From the NCBI GenBank assembly GCA_013397865.1, contig VZTI01001818.1, positions 434,001 through 498,000 on the forward strand: a DNA stretch of 64,000 nt, given 5' to 3'. A program made the position numbers and the translations under genes. The stretch is from Struthidea cinerea (Eukaryota; Chordata; Aves; Passeriformes; Corcoracidae). The notes beneath the pieces were generated by a model, which did no database searches, was not told the DNA's origin, and was given only the letters and a program-made list of their open reading frames with translations. This document shows, one piece after another, positions 11,861 through 23,111 of this stretch (within the stretch, counting starts at the first letter, position 1; every line of letters begins with the position of its first letter).

Positions 11861-14717
11861 CAGGAATTCTTTTTATTTTCCAGGGATGGGCTAGTGTTTT
11901 TCAGAGCATTTATATAAAATAAATACATGTTCATGGAAATGGTGTCAGATTCAAACAGCTTTAAAATTTTTAAATACAAGTAAAGCATTCTTTATTTCAT
12001 GCAATCTTTATCTGTCTTATAATATGGCAGAAATGCAAATAAGCACTCATAATTATGGTTTCTTTCCAAGATCAACTTCAGGTCAAATTCAGCCCTTGGA
12101 CTTCCCAGTCAGGTGCATTATATAATGGACTTTGGCACCAAGCTATTGCTGATGTAAGCAGCTCATCTCAAAATAACTGTTGCCCTAAAGGAATGTTTTA
12201 CTACAATACTTTTAACCCAGAATACCCTAAACAAAGCCAAGCAGTAGAGAAAAAGCAGTCAAAATTGTGTCTGACAGCATGGTTTTCTTTACGGTATTTT
12301 TGCCTATGTGCCATTCTACATTAGAATATGAAAAAGGTAACACTCCTCACCCATAACTCTTCCATGATATCTTCAGTGGAATGTCATGTGAAGATTACTG
12401 TAAATTCTGAATTTGAATGAGAAACTGATAACATCTGACAAATTGTTTATTTATACATTGAATACATGCTGCTTTCAACAGAGACAGGTATTTGAAACCC
12501 AAAAAGTTATCATATTGTGCTATTTTTCCAGTTACTTACAACTATTAAAAATTAATTTAGATATAGACAATTGAGGCAGAGGTATATGATGTAATAACTT
12601 TAGATTAGTCTTTTGAACTAGTAAATATTCTGCCATACCTACATGGTCCATAAACTTTTCTTTGTTGGGTAGTAGTGTCATAGAATCCATCTGTACAGGA
12701 ATAAATGGAAAAACAAGCTATCACCAAAACCCAGTGAGACTATGATACAAAGCTTCAATTAGCTGACATTTTGTGTTCAGTTTTAAAAACATTTCCTTAC
12801 AAATAAGATGATCAGTACTTTCAAAATGAGGCTGGAATGACCTTTATATTTCTGGATTAAATGGATTAATTTGTACCATTGTGCTCTGGCTCTCACTCAT
12901 AGTTGAGCAGCCTTGTTACAGCTTCTATTTAAGTAGGTCACAATTTACATTAAAAAAATCTAGATTTAGAAACATTGGTAAGTAATGGAATTTTCAGGAA
13001 TGCTAAGCTTCTGACATAAGTGAGTTGCCAACATCAGCAATTAAAAAAAAGTCAACTTATTGCTGTCTACACGTGGACATAATAATAGACTCATAAATCT
13101 TTAGAAAGCATTTTAGGCTCCTATATTTGTAAAACTTGGCCTTAATGATGCTATTGAAATGCTATTATTGGATTACAGCCTAGATCATGTTCACCTTGAA
13201 AGAACCACTGAAAACTTATGGAAAATGTAATTACCACAGAAACCAGTATTATGACTTCAAGAGGATAATTATAAAGAGCAGATAAACTCCTGAGAAACCA
13301 AGATCCTATTTTCATGTAAATGTTACTACTTATAATGAGTGAAGGGAAAATGACCTGGAAAAACTGTGGAAAGACAGAATTGTTTTTAAAAGCTTGTCTC
13401 TCAGAGTATGCTGTGACCTGTCTCATCATCTTTAGCTGCTTTGTTCTTTTCCTGCAGCAACTATAAAAGAAAAAAAAAACAGTATTTATTTTGGGTAACT
13501 TAAACCAGTAGCTCTTTTTTTTTCCCCTCCTGTCACAGTTACCAAGCACAGCCCTCACGTACAGATCAGGGATTTTATTCATTCAACAAGTTTTATCATC
13601 CTTCCAGAGTTAGAAGAGAATTTTTCTTCAGTGAGTACTGGTTTTGTTCCTAGAGTGTCACATCAGTGATTCAAACATGGCTGCCAGGTCAACGAAAGAA
13701 AATGCACTGACCTCAAAAAGACACTTGAGTTGTTGGAACAAAGAAAATCCACTGATTGTTCAGAATTCAGGCCCGAGACTGGATTTGCAAGAGAAGAGCT
13801 GAGCGCTTTCTGTCACTATGCTGCACTGAGCAAGGGGAAAGGTTTGGAATGACTTCCATGCAGTCTCAGTCTGAGCTGAGAGAAACAAAGATTGGTGGGT
13901 CACGCAGTGGGCCTTATTACTTCCATGGCATAAGCACATGGAGTATTGTTTCATGTCGTGAGTTACGTCTCTGATACCTCTTGATTTGCTGAGGTAGTAC
14001 TTTTTTAGGGAAACGCTTGTCTCAGTAGAAAATCCTCTGGTATTTATTTTTTTCCCCCCAGAGTTGGTAGAACTCAGCTACAGTCAGTGACGAAGAAGAG
14101 ACAGCTGCTATACCCAGAACATTTTCCTTTACTTATATCAACTTCATGTAACATGAATATAGAGAATAGCCAGAAAAAAAAATGTTTCCAGAAGCTCTGT
14201 ATTTCTGAAAAAAGAATAGAATTGGATACCATTATTTCTGCTTATTAAGTGAATGGATTCTTTTTTCCTTTTGAATGAAATTCTTGAGCAAATTTGACCT
14301 AAATTTAAAATAATTTTGTTCTGACAGCTTAAATCCACCAATAAATACATTCAACACTTTCAGTTTTCACTTCAATTTATCTCTATTTATGTATTTTATA
14401 TATAGAGGCATATTTATGTAGAATGAAAGAATGGTAATATTTGCTCTAGAAGAATTTTTTATGTACTTTGGATTTAGTGAGTTTCTACCTATACAGTACA
14501 AATCTAATTTACAACAGCCCAAGGTAAAATGCCACAATTTCAGAGGTTGTCAAAATTTTGTTTGGCTTTTTTCTTTCTTTTGTTTGTGTTTTTGTTTCAC
14601 TTTTTAGTGTTTGTGTTGTTTCAACTGTTAAATTCTGATTTACGGAGGCAGTGCAGTGAATCACTGAATTACTCTGAGAAGCTACCCTATTTTACATTTC
14701 TTAAGACTATCCATTTT
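11861..14717. other. Unassigned DNA with weak exon-like signals
   Basis: No repeat family is recognised. Two weak exon-like spots exist. At 12071-12153 (plus) there is an acceptor after tttctttccaag and a GTAAGC donor, but two frames are open and it is not convincing. At 13401-13460 (minus) a strong T-rich acceptor is followed by a 19-codon frame and stop. The 143-codon minus-strand frame at 13151-13582 reads through this acceptor and is probably chance. Confidence 0.35.
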
Positions 14718-14753
14718 GAAAAGTAAATTCAAAAACATTTGAATTTACTTTCC
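14718..14753. repeat. Short perfect hairpin (14-bp stem, 4-base loop)
   Basis: AAAGTAAATTCAAA on the left arm pairs with TTTGAATTTACTTT on the right arm across an AACA loop, with one further G-C pair after a single mismatch. The stem is A+T-rich. No flanking structure suggests a microRNA precursor (arms are too short), and no transposon termini are visible. Confidence 0.7.
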
Positions 14754-15610
14754 AAACGGAGTGAGTGACTGGTTGACAGACTGTTCTGCTGAGCTTGAAT
14801 TCTTTTAAACAGATCACAGGTGAGGACATATTTATTGCCATAGATAATGCTTAGGAAAAGAAACAAAGAAACAAGAGGGTAAACTATGCATTGCTAAAAA
14901 TCTATAATACCAACCATGGTTACATATCTTCTTTTCATTAGTCTTCACCGTGATTTCCAATTATCCGCAGTATACAGCAGCGGCAAATCAAAACCAAAAA
15001 GGAAACAATTCAAACATACACAAGACTATTGGAAAAAACGTGGTCTCTAGAGATTCAGGAATTTGAGGCAATTATTATCTCAGTAATATTTCACCGTTAC
15101 CTGGTTACGTAAAATCAGTGAGCAAACTACTTTGATTTGCAGCTGCTGTCTGTATCAGACACAATTTACTTGCAACATCATACTTCAGCAAATAAGAAAA
15201 CATTTCTTTTTGGTTGTTTGGGTTTTTTTTAAATGTAAAGATGCAAATACTCTCAGGTTTGAAACAGGCACTGACAATGTTACTCCAGGATGTTTAATTC
15301 CATTGAACTGAGTGTTTTATCAGTAAGAAAACATAGACATTCACTACTACAAAAACCCGCTTGATATTGTCAGAACAACAGGTTTGGGTTATTTTCCCAA
15401 CTAGACTGTGGTGCTCAAGCTCATGGCTGAACCACAGGTTACCACAGACAGCTCTGTTCAAATAACTGCAATCTTTTTTATCTCCTTTAAAATTTCTCCA
15501 ACTCTTCTCTGTTTTTCTCTACCACAGTCTCATCCCAATGAACAGCCCTTTCCTTTTAATTTACCACCACCACTATCTTGGTCCCAGTTTTGTTTGCTAC
15601 ATCCATATCT
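14754..15610. other. No feature recognised
   Basis: A+T-rich sequence without recognisable repeats or exons. Confidence 0.4.
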
Positions 15611-15730
15611 ATTCTGTTATTTCTGATATTCTGATACTGATTCTGTTACTTCTGACACCAATTCTGGCATTTCTGCTATGGTTGCATAGGTCTTCCTGGC
15701 CTTACATGGTATTACTGCTATGGTTACATA
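15611..15730. repeat. Short imperfect tandem repeat, TTCTG-rich
   Basis: ATTCTGTTATTTCTGA at 15611-15626 recurs with one change at 15640-15655, and GCTATGGTTGCATA at 15675-15688 recurs with one change at 15717-15730. The units are related (TTCTG cores) but irregular. This is a small degenerate minisatellite-like patch. Confidence 0.5.
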
Positions 15731-16146
15731 AGAGTTGCTGGCTTGAAAGGCCAAACTACACAAAACATTCCCAATACCACTTTGTTTATTCCCTAGTAGA
15801 GTTGTATAAAGAGTATGGCTAGAATAAATAGTTTACAGAACCGGGTGTTTAAAGGCAGTGCCTAATTTTTATGAGCAAATGATATGTTTGAGGGATTCCA
15901 CAAAAGGGCTATAGCAGTCTGCATGGTTTTCTACAGACACTGAAAATAGTAAACTCCAAATAAAACATAAGTAGTACCCAATCATAATTTGTTTCAAACT
16001 ATCTTTTCCCTTGTTTTTTTCTTAATACCTATTCCATGTTACATGTTTTGCAGAGATCAGACCTGAGGGGGGAATCCTGCTGAGCAGAAGATAAATCCAC
16101 AAGGCACCCTATGCCTATTTACTGAGACAAAAAATAAATAAATAAA
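15731..16146. other. No feature recognised
   Basis: Ends in an (AAAT)3-4 run directly before the next CR1 3' terminus. Confidence 0.4.
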
Positions 16147-16212
16147 ATCACAGGACCACAAAATATTCTGAGATGGAAGGGACCCACAAGGATCATCGAG
16201 TCCAACCCTTAA
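16147..16212 (-). mobile_element. CR1 3'-terminal fragment
   Basis: About 65 bases matching the 3' end of a CR1 subfamily on the minus strand: gatggaagggacccacaagg followed by atcatcgagtccaaccc. Severely 5'-truncated, which is normal for CR1 insertions. Confidence 0.85.
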
Positions 16213-16857
16213 ATAAATGGCTCATACCGACTACCTTGGTGTTATTGTAAGTTTCATTGTAAAACTAATCCTTCAATAGTCAAGCCTTTAAAGTGACCTG
16301 GTAGGATCAGTCTGCTCCAGAACAAAACTCCATTAATAATAATTTAGTTTCATCAGCACTTTCTGCAATAAAGTTACTTTTATTTATTTTAAGTCTTTCC
16401 TGCCTCTTAATTTGTATAAATTTCAACACTTAATTTAAAAATGAACCTAAAATAGTTTACTAGCTTATCCATAGTTTATACCGTAGCCAAAAGCATTCAT
16501 GTGCACTACTTTACTGAATTAAAATAATGCAAAATGTAGCATTTTTGAGTTAGCATGTTCCAGCATATTTATTTACAAATTGAAATTTAAAGGAACCCAA
16601 CACAAAAACAAACCTTTGATCCATATGTGTGCTTGTTGGACAATAAAGCCCATAGCAGAGAAAAATCCTGGAACCTACTGTGAAGATGATAGATAAGATA
16701 GATTACACAGATGCTAAGATCTGATGAGAATACCTTCGTATACCCCACATCAAACTACCAAAGATGTTTCATGACACTCACCTCTTCTAGTCTTCAAAAG
16801 CTAAAACTTCTAGTCACTGCATACAATCATTCCCACAAACATCAGCCAGTATTTTTC

Positions 16858-16879
16858 TTTTTTTTTTTTTTTTTTTTTT
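16858..16879. repeat. Poly-T tract (22 bases)
   Basis: Uninterrupted run of T, preceded by TTTTTC. No target-site duplication is visible around it, so it is listed as a simple repeat only. Confidence 0.9.
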
Positions 16880-19370
16880 CCTAGCACACCCTCATACTTG
16901 CTGGCTTTTACAATCACCTCCTCCTTTCCTAATTACTTTTTTAATTGAACACAGCTGCCTGGCTGTGGCCGCCCTGGACATTAGAAGGGCAGGTGCCTTA
17001 CTATGCACCTCCTAAATAATTTTTGCCTTCAACTTCTTATGCAATAAAACAATGTTTCCATAATTAAACAATGCTTTTTGGGGGCATAACACATATGAAT
17101 AATCAAAAAAAAAAGTAGAAGAATTTTATTAATTTTCTTCGTTTTTGGATGAGGTGCTGGACCCTTGACCTGGGCAGTTAGAGCCAGGTGGAGTTTTGGA
17201 GTTGTCTGATTATGTCAGAAAACTTTGCTGAGCATGATAGTTTATACTTGGTTAAGCAGTGTAGTTGCTATTTATAAGTGCCATTACTTAAAAAGAAAAG
17301 AAAAACAAAAAAAGTGGGCTGCAAAAGACACTGTAGCATTGCATATTAATAAACATTAATAAAGACCATTATACTTGATTAATGAAAGTTCAATTTATTG
17401 TACAGTTCAAAGTTTCAAGTACTGTTTTTCATATATGTACTAACAAAGACTTTTTACATGTGCTTCGATAAGACCTAAATAAATATTTGAGCCTTTCAGT
17501 TCTTACTATTATAGGGAAATTAAGCAATTTTACTAGTTTATGATATTCAGTTTTCCATTGATCTAAAAGCAGTTACACTAATTTGCAAAGCATCCTACTA
17601 TTACACAATATTATATAAAATATCTAATAGAAAATATGTTCAAACAGGAATATATATTATGACTACTAAAGCACAGCATATAAAGTTTCAAATGTGTATA
17701 GTGAAAAAAATTTGCTCAAAGATTTCTCTGAACATCTGAACATATTAGTGATTTATTGTGCCCTTGGAAGGACAAAACTGTGATTTGATTGAAATGGTGT
17801 CTCTTTCTTTAAAGAAAGAAAATTATCATGGAGAATATTAATCATGTTTTACCCAACAATTGTTAGCTTCATTGGTATTTTGCCTATCACCAATCTTTGA
17901 GACTTCAAAGAGATGACAAATTATATACCATTGATTCCCGTTGTTGCCATTTGTAACTGACACACTGCAAAGGTAGAATTAATCATTTGATTGATAGAAA
18001 TTTGTTTTAACAATGGGATTTCAAGCTGGGTTGTCTCTGTTTTCCTTGGAATAATTTTGGTTTACCTTATAAACTGTTTTTCATGCCAGCAGAAATAATT
18101 CACAACTTAACATTGACGCTCCTCCACTTTTATCTATGTTTCATAGTTTTCTTCTACTGACTTTCTTTGTTTTCCTAATCTTGATCATATGAAACTGAAT
18201 GTAATATCAGTGTGGAATAGAGTGACATACCCATAAAAATTGAGACTTTCTTTAAAGAGTTCTTACTTCCCAGAATTTCAGTTCTTTCTTTCTTTTTGTC
18301 TTTCTGTCCTTCAGTGCCTCATGTGTCAACTATTTCCAGCAGCTATTCCATAGCCATGTCATAAAAAGTCCTTCTCAGGGAAAACAGAGACCCTTATGTT
18401 TTTGCTTCGTCCAAAAATTAACAGTAATTGACTTCTAAACTTCTAAAAGCTTTTCTCTGTCAGGACCTTATCTTGTGGGATGCTTTAAAATCATTATTAT
18501 AAATAATTATTTGGCTGCCTAGGCTGGGCTCAAATGAAAACCCTGCTAGCATTCCCTTAGTGTTCTGAAGAATTCTGAGTATTATTTTTAAGAAGCTTTT
18601 AAATGAAACAGTTCCTGCTATGCTTCACTACCGTAAATGGGGTGATTTGGCGTTGAATGTCTGTGATACAAGTTCAGATGTGATCAGGTAATTAACTCAG
18701 GATAATGAACGCTGAAGAATTTGAGAAGTTCTTCCACAATAAATGGCTTCAGTATGTTTGAGGAAAAATAGGAAATCTAAGTGGAACTTGGGGAAATATA
18801 GCTACAGATCCAGTAGTAGCAAATATTGTGTGGGGATTACACATATGAGTAACAGCCAGACTGCTCCAGAAGTCAGAAAAATGAGGAGTGTCATCTTTAG
18901 ATGGTGCATTGTCTCCACCCTGAGAATTCAAAGACTACATAAATAGAGATGAAGTATATCTGCTTTGTTCAAAACATGGCTGAGGCACAAATATCTCTCC
19001 TGGTGCCAATGTCAGCAGAGCTGTTAGGAAGAGAGAAGTCTCCAAAGTTTGCAAATAGATAATCTTCAGATTTACCGTTTCAGATCTGCTTCCATAGTGG
19101 ACACTCGCTGAACTTCAGTTTGGCTTCCCCCTTAAGGTTTGTCCATGGGTCTGTAAGAATCACAGGCAATTTATTAACATAGTTTCAGAATTAGAAACAG
19201 CTCACCAATTTCTTATTCAGAAAGTTTTGCACAGACGGAGGTATTTCTAGGGCTACGGGTATTTTTTTTTTGCAGAGCAATTTGACTTCCCAAACCAGAA
19301 AATCACAGCATTATATAGCTGAAAAGTTACACAACCTCTACCTTTTAAAAACCAAAAATAAAACCTACCA

Positions 19371-19371
19371 N

Positions 19372-19402
<31 letters not shown>
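19371..19402. repeat. Poly-A tract (31 bases) with an adjacent ambiguous base
   Basis: A single N at 19371 is followed by 31 A residues and then a GAAGGAAGAAGG run. The N next to a homopolymer suggests an assembly join or polishing failure. Confidence 0.9.
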
Positions 19403-19404
<2 letters not shown>

Positions 19405-20063
19405 AGGAAGAAGAAGGAAAAAACCCAACCAATCAACCAACCAAAAAACCCCAAAGCCCAAAACACCAAAAGAAACATCAAACATTTTCTTAGTGGAGAT
19501 AGTCAACTGCAAGTTTTGGTCTCTTTCCTTATTACCATTCAGTTGCTATGCTGGAGAACAAGAACTTGAAGTTTTATGCTAAGCAGTTCAAGAAAAAGGA
19601 GATTACTTGCTCTTTTTAAAAATCAGCAGATATCCTATGCCAAAGCTCACCCAGTAGACTTCTGTAATACAGCACAGGTGAGCTGGATTTGGAAAGTAAC
19701 ACAGCCCACAGGCCTCTGGCAATAGGCCAGGGCTTGAATGTGAAGTGCAAATTTTTCTATTGTGGGGGGAGTAGAGAGAGAAGAATAGAGTGCTTTTCTT
19801 GGTTACATATAAACACAATTAACTGTAAATTCTGTACATCTGTGTGTGATATTCTGGTTACAAATAACACCTTGGTTTATAAGAGGTGGGATTGTCATTT
19901 GTATTCAAACAACTTTTAATAGTTTCATTTAAGTCAGTATTGATTCAGAACAGAATCTATTCGATACTGAGAATTAGTACAAATGTATACTTTGGTGAGG
20001 AGACAGTACAGTAAAACAGAGGATCTAAAACCAGAATGATGAAAATCTCTTTATTAAAAGAAC

Positions 20064-21440
20064 TATAGAATCATGGAGTCATAAATTCATAGAATCATAG
20101 AATAGTCTGGGTTGGAAGGGACCTTTAAAAGCCATCTAATCCAACCGTGTGGAATAAGCAATGACATCTTCAGCTAAATCAGGTTCTCAAAGCCCTGTCA
20201 AACTTAACATTGAATGTTTCCAGGGATGGGATATTTACCATCTTGCTGGGCAACCTGTTCCAGTGTTTTACCACCCCCATTGTAAAAAAATGTCTTCCTT
20301 GTATCTAATCTGAATCTACCCTCCTTTAGTTTAAAACCATCAGCCCTTGTGCTGTTGAAAGCAGGCCCTGCTAAAAGGTTTGTCCCCATCTCTCTTACAA
20401 GCTCCCTTTAGGTACTGAAAGGCCACCCTTAAGGTCTCTCTGGAGCCTTCTCCTCTCCAGGCTGAACAAGCTCAGCTCTCTCAGTCTGTCTTCATAGCAG
20501 AAGTGCTCCAACCCTCTGACCATTTTTGTGCCCCTCCCCAAATTGCTCCAAGAGGTCTGTGCTTTTACTGTGCTGAGGACACTAGAGCTGGACACCGTAC
20601 ACCAGGGGGGATCTTACCAGAGAAAAGTAAAGGGGGAGAATCCTCACTCTATCTGCTGAGGGCCCTCACTAAAGCCAGATCCCTCTCAGTTTGTCATGTC
20701 ATCCCACAGCTTGTCACAGGCAAGTCTGATACTGTTCCCCTCTCCCTTCTAGTCCAGTTTAAAGGTCTGTCAGTGACCCAAGACTCTCTTCAACCTCTGA
20801 GGAAGATATGCCTCATTTCATGCAGACCATTACATTACCAAAAAACCCAAAACTGTGGCGGTGATGTAAGTCATGGAGTCATGCATTAATAGACTGGGTC
20901 CATCTATTTCTTCCATTGTTGCTGCTTGCAACTGGCAGTATAAAGGCAAAAATTTAACTGTGCTGCAGATGCCCTTATCAACCATCCCAAGGCCCTGAAA
21001 TCTCTTTGATTGCCCTTGGACTACATGTTGCAGCTACATGGCCACTCATATAGAGAAGAAATAATGGGTAATCGTGCAAGGGCTGTACCAAACTAGGAAG
21101 TTCCCTAGCAACGTTCTTAACCCCAGCAAGGATGCAGAATTCCCCAATACGAGGGTCCCTCTGACGTATTGATTCCTCTCAGAAGGGAATCACATACAAT
21201 TATAATTTGCCTTTTTTTCCTTGTGGATGTAGTTGTGATGTGGAAGCAACGCCATTCTGACCTTAGCAACACCTCTGGTGTAGAGGAACCAGCATGTACA
21301 GCATCCATTGATGGGTCTTCCACATCCAGAGCCTGATATCTGTTGTACATGGGCACCCGAGAAAACAAGTTGGAAAAGAAGGGGTTTGTCCGCCACCACA
21401 AGCATGAACTTGTCTCCATTTACTCCATTCCTTTAGCTGC
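20064..21440 (-). mobile_element. CR1 LINE with ORF1 esterase remnant fused to 3' region (ORF2 missing)
   Basis: The 3' terminus starts near 20064 (tagaatcatagaatagtctg...ggttggaagggacc) and the 3' untranslated region extends to about 20640. Sense-strand sequence from 21440 to about 20880 instead encodes part of CR1 ORF1: NRYQALDVEDPSMDAV, then KKRQIIIVCDSLLRG at 21174-21215, then a decayed QRDFRALGW near 20983-21012. The first of these is the SGNH-esterase GDSL-type box known from the ORF1 protein of some CR1-like elements; here the leading Gly is replaced by Cys. The whole of ORF2 is absent, so either an internal deletion occurred or two insertions sit head to tail. Stops and frameshifts show it is inactive. 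Confidence 0.88.
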
Positions 21441-22467
21441 CGCCTTGGACCTGGAGTGAGGAATAAACCAGAAAGGTTAAATTAGTGATGGAGGTTTCTC
21501 ACAGGACAGAATCACCACAAGTATGATTTTTCACCTAATGGAGTCAGAAGGCTGGGTGGGTGACTCATTCTCTACCAACAGACTTGTCAAACAGAAAATA
21601 GTCCTAGAATATAATTAAATGAGTCCTAAAATATGATGAAATGAGAATCGAGAAGGAAAAGAAAAATAGGAATAAGATTTTGAGCATACTTTTTGCCTAG
21701 AAAGGGATGGTTTAAAAAAAAAATCTCCTTATTCTTGTCCTTGCAAGAATAATAAAATGCTTAAAAAAGTGCTTTTGGCCTTTAGCATTAAAAGTTCTGC
21801 TTCTGAATAAGAGAAAACATTTCCAATAGCTATAAGAACAGTACATTTATTCCATTATTAAAGAAAATGGGTTTTCTCAAGCATGGAACCTTTTACTTCA
21901 ACATCAAAACTGATAGTAAACAGCAATTTTTAGCCCTCGCCACATAATCCAGAACCCTTTTTGTATGTGGAACAATAAAAAACAGTATAGTGTCTTACAA
22001 AATGTGCTGAGACATTTTAAAGAAAAATGCCATTTCTATTAAGCAATGTTTTTAGAGGGGGGAAAAAAGAAAAAACCCACAACCATAAAACCCCCAACCA
22101 GATAGAGCAGATGAAGGCACTGCTTTGCACAATTCTTACAGTAAACCAGAAGACTTGAAGGTGTACAAACCCTTTGGCGACACAGGGTTTCCATCGCTTG
22201 TAGATGCAACTGGTGTTACAAATTCATGACAAAAATGCGTCACACACAGTTAACCTTGTAGGTATGATTGGAATGAACTGCACAGTGCTTTGTCGTAGCC
22301 CTCTTGTCTCTCTCCAGAGAATTACAGGGAGCTAAACCTTTTCTTCTATATCAGTATAAGAAATATCCTGTTATTTTATGACACTAGACTGATATGCACA
22401 TAATTTTCAAACTGTGCTTCTTTTTTCAACCTTTGTGGTGCTGTGAAATTCAAGGACAAAAAAAGAT
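21441..22467. other. No feature recognised
   Basis: A+T-rich sequence with short A runs (for example 21715-21724, 22060-22090). Confidence 0.4.
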
Positions 22468-22562
22468 AACCTGGTCTGCTGCCAACAAAAAAAAAAAAAA
22501 AAACCAAAAAACAAAACAACCAACAAAAAAAAACCAAACAAAACCTGGTCTGCTGCCAACAA
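22468..22562. repeat. 21-bp direct repeat flanking an A-rich insert
   Basis: An identical 21-base sequence containing CCTGGTCTGCTGCCAAC occurs at 22468-22488 and 22542-22562. Between the two lies 53 bases of almost pure A with scattered C (22489-22541). The pattern is that of a target-site duplication around an A-tail, but a 74-bp tandem duplication with repeat growth would look the same. Confidence 0.85.
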
Positions 22563-23051
22563 CTATGCAGTATAAGAAACTTTCTGAAACAGGCACCTAC
22601 CAAATACTTTTTGTAATAAAGGGGAGTCCTTTCTAAGCTCATCTTTTTCCTTTTTTTGTAAAACAAAGCTAATCTCTGCTATCTCTTCAATATATTATCA
22701 TGCCACCCAGCTATCACATTTATTTTTAGTCCCTAGATTAGAAAGACTTGTTTATAAAACAGTAAAAAGTTCTGAAGTGTCTTAGTGTTTAGTTCCAAGG
22801 AGTATGCTTTCCATATAGCATAAACTTTACCACCCACAAAGACACCTTCTACCTGGTCAAGTAATATATGCTCGTAGCTTGATGGAACTGGGCAGATGTA
22901 CTAATTCAGACAATGTTACTGCTTACCTAAATATAGTCAAATGCAGATGGAACAGACATGTAAGTGTTCTTACAAAGGATCTCTGATGAAGTGGTATCAG
23001 CTATCAGTTGAAGAGGCATCAAATCAGATAAGTGATGCTCATTCTCCACAG
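22563..23051. other. No feature recognised
   Basis: Unassigned sequence leading to the acceptor-like tgctcattctccacag at 23036-23051. Confidence 0.4.
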
Positions 23052-23111
23052 CAAATAGTCCAGCATAATGACGCAAAACGCAATAATAGCTTGGGAATTA
23101 GAACAAGGATT
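23052..23111 (+). CDS. Candidate 60-base exon, product unknown
   Basis: Bounded by tgctcattctccacag on the left and GATT/GTAAGTAT on the right. The length is a multiple of three and frame 1 is open for 20 codons (QIVQHNDAKRNN then SLGIRTRI); frames 2 and 3 both hit stops. It contains two CpGs. The peptide is strongly hydrophilic and matches nothing I recognise. At 60 bases the open frame alone is weak evidence; the splice sites carry the prediction. Confidence 0.18.

Larger units (their letters stand above)
16213..20063. other. A+T-rich DNA with two homopolymer tracts, no gene recognised
   Basis: Apart from the poly-T and poly-A tracts listed separately, I recognise nothing. The 67-codon frame at 18743-18946 overlaps an open frame on the opposite strand and has no support. 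Confidence 0.45.

Noticed and set aside
12071..12153. 83-base exon-like interval on the plus strand
   Set aside because: Two frames are open, the donor is only GTAAGC, and the sequence vaguely resembles old amniote interspersed repeats.
12676..12700. tcatagaatcc resembling a CR1 3' terminus
   Set aside because: The following bases do not continue as CR1; a short chance match.
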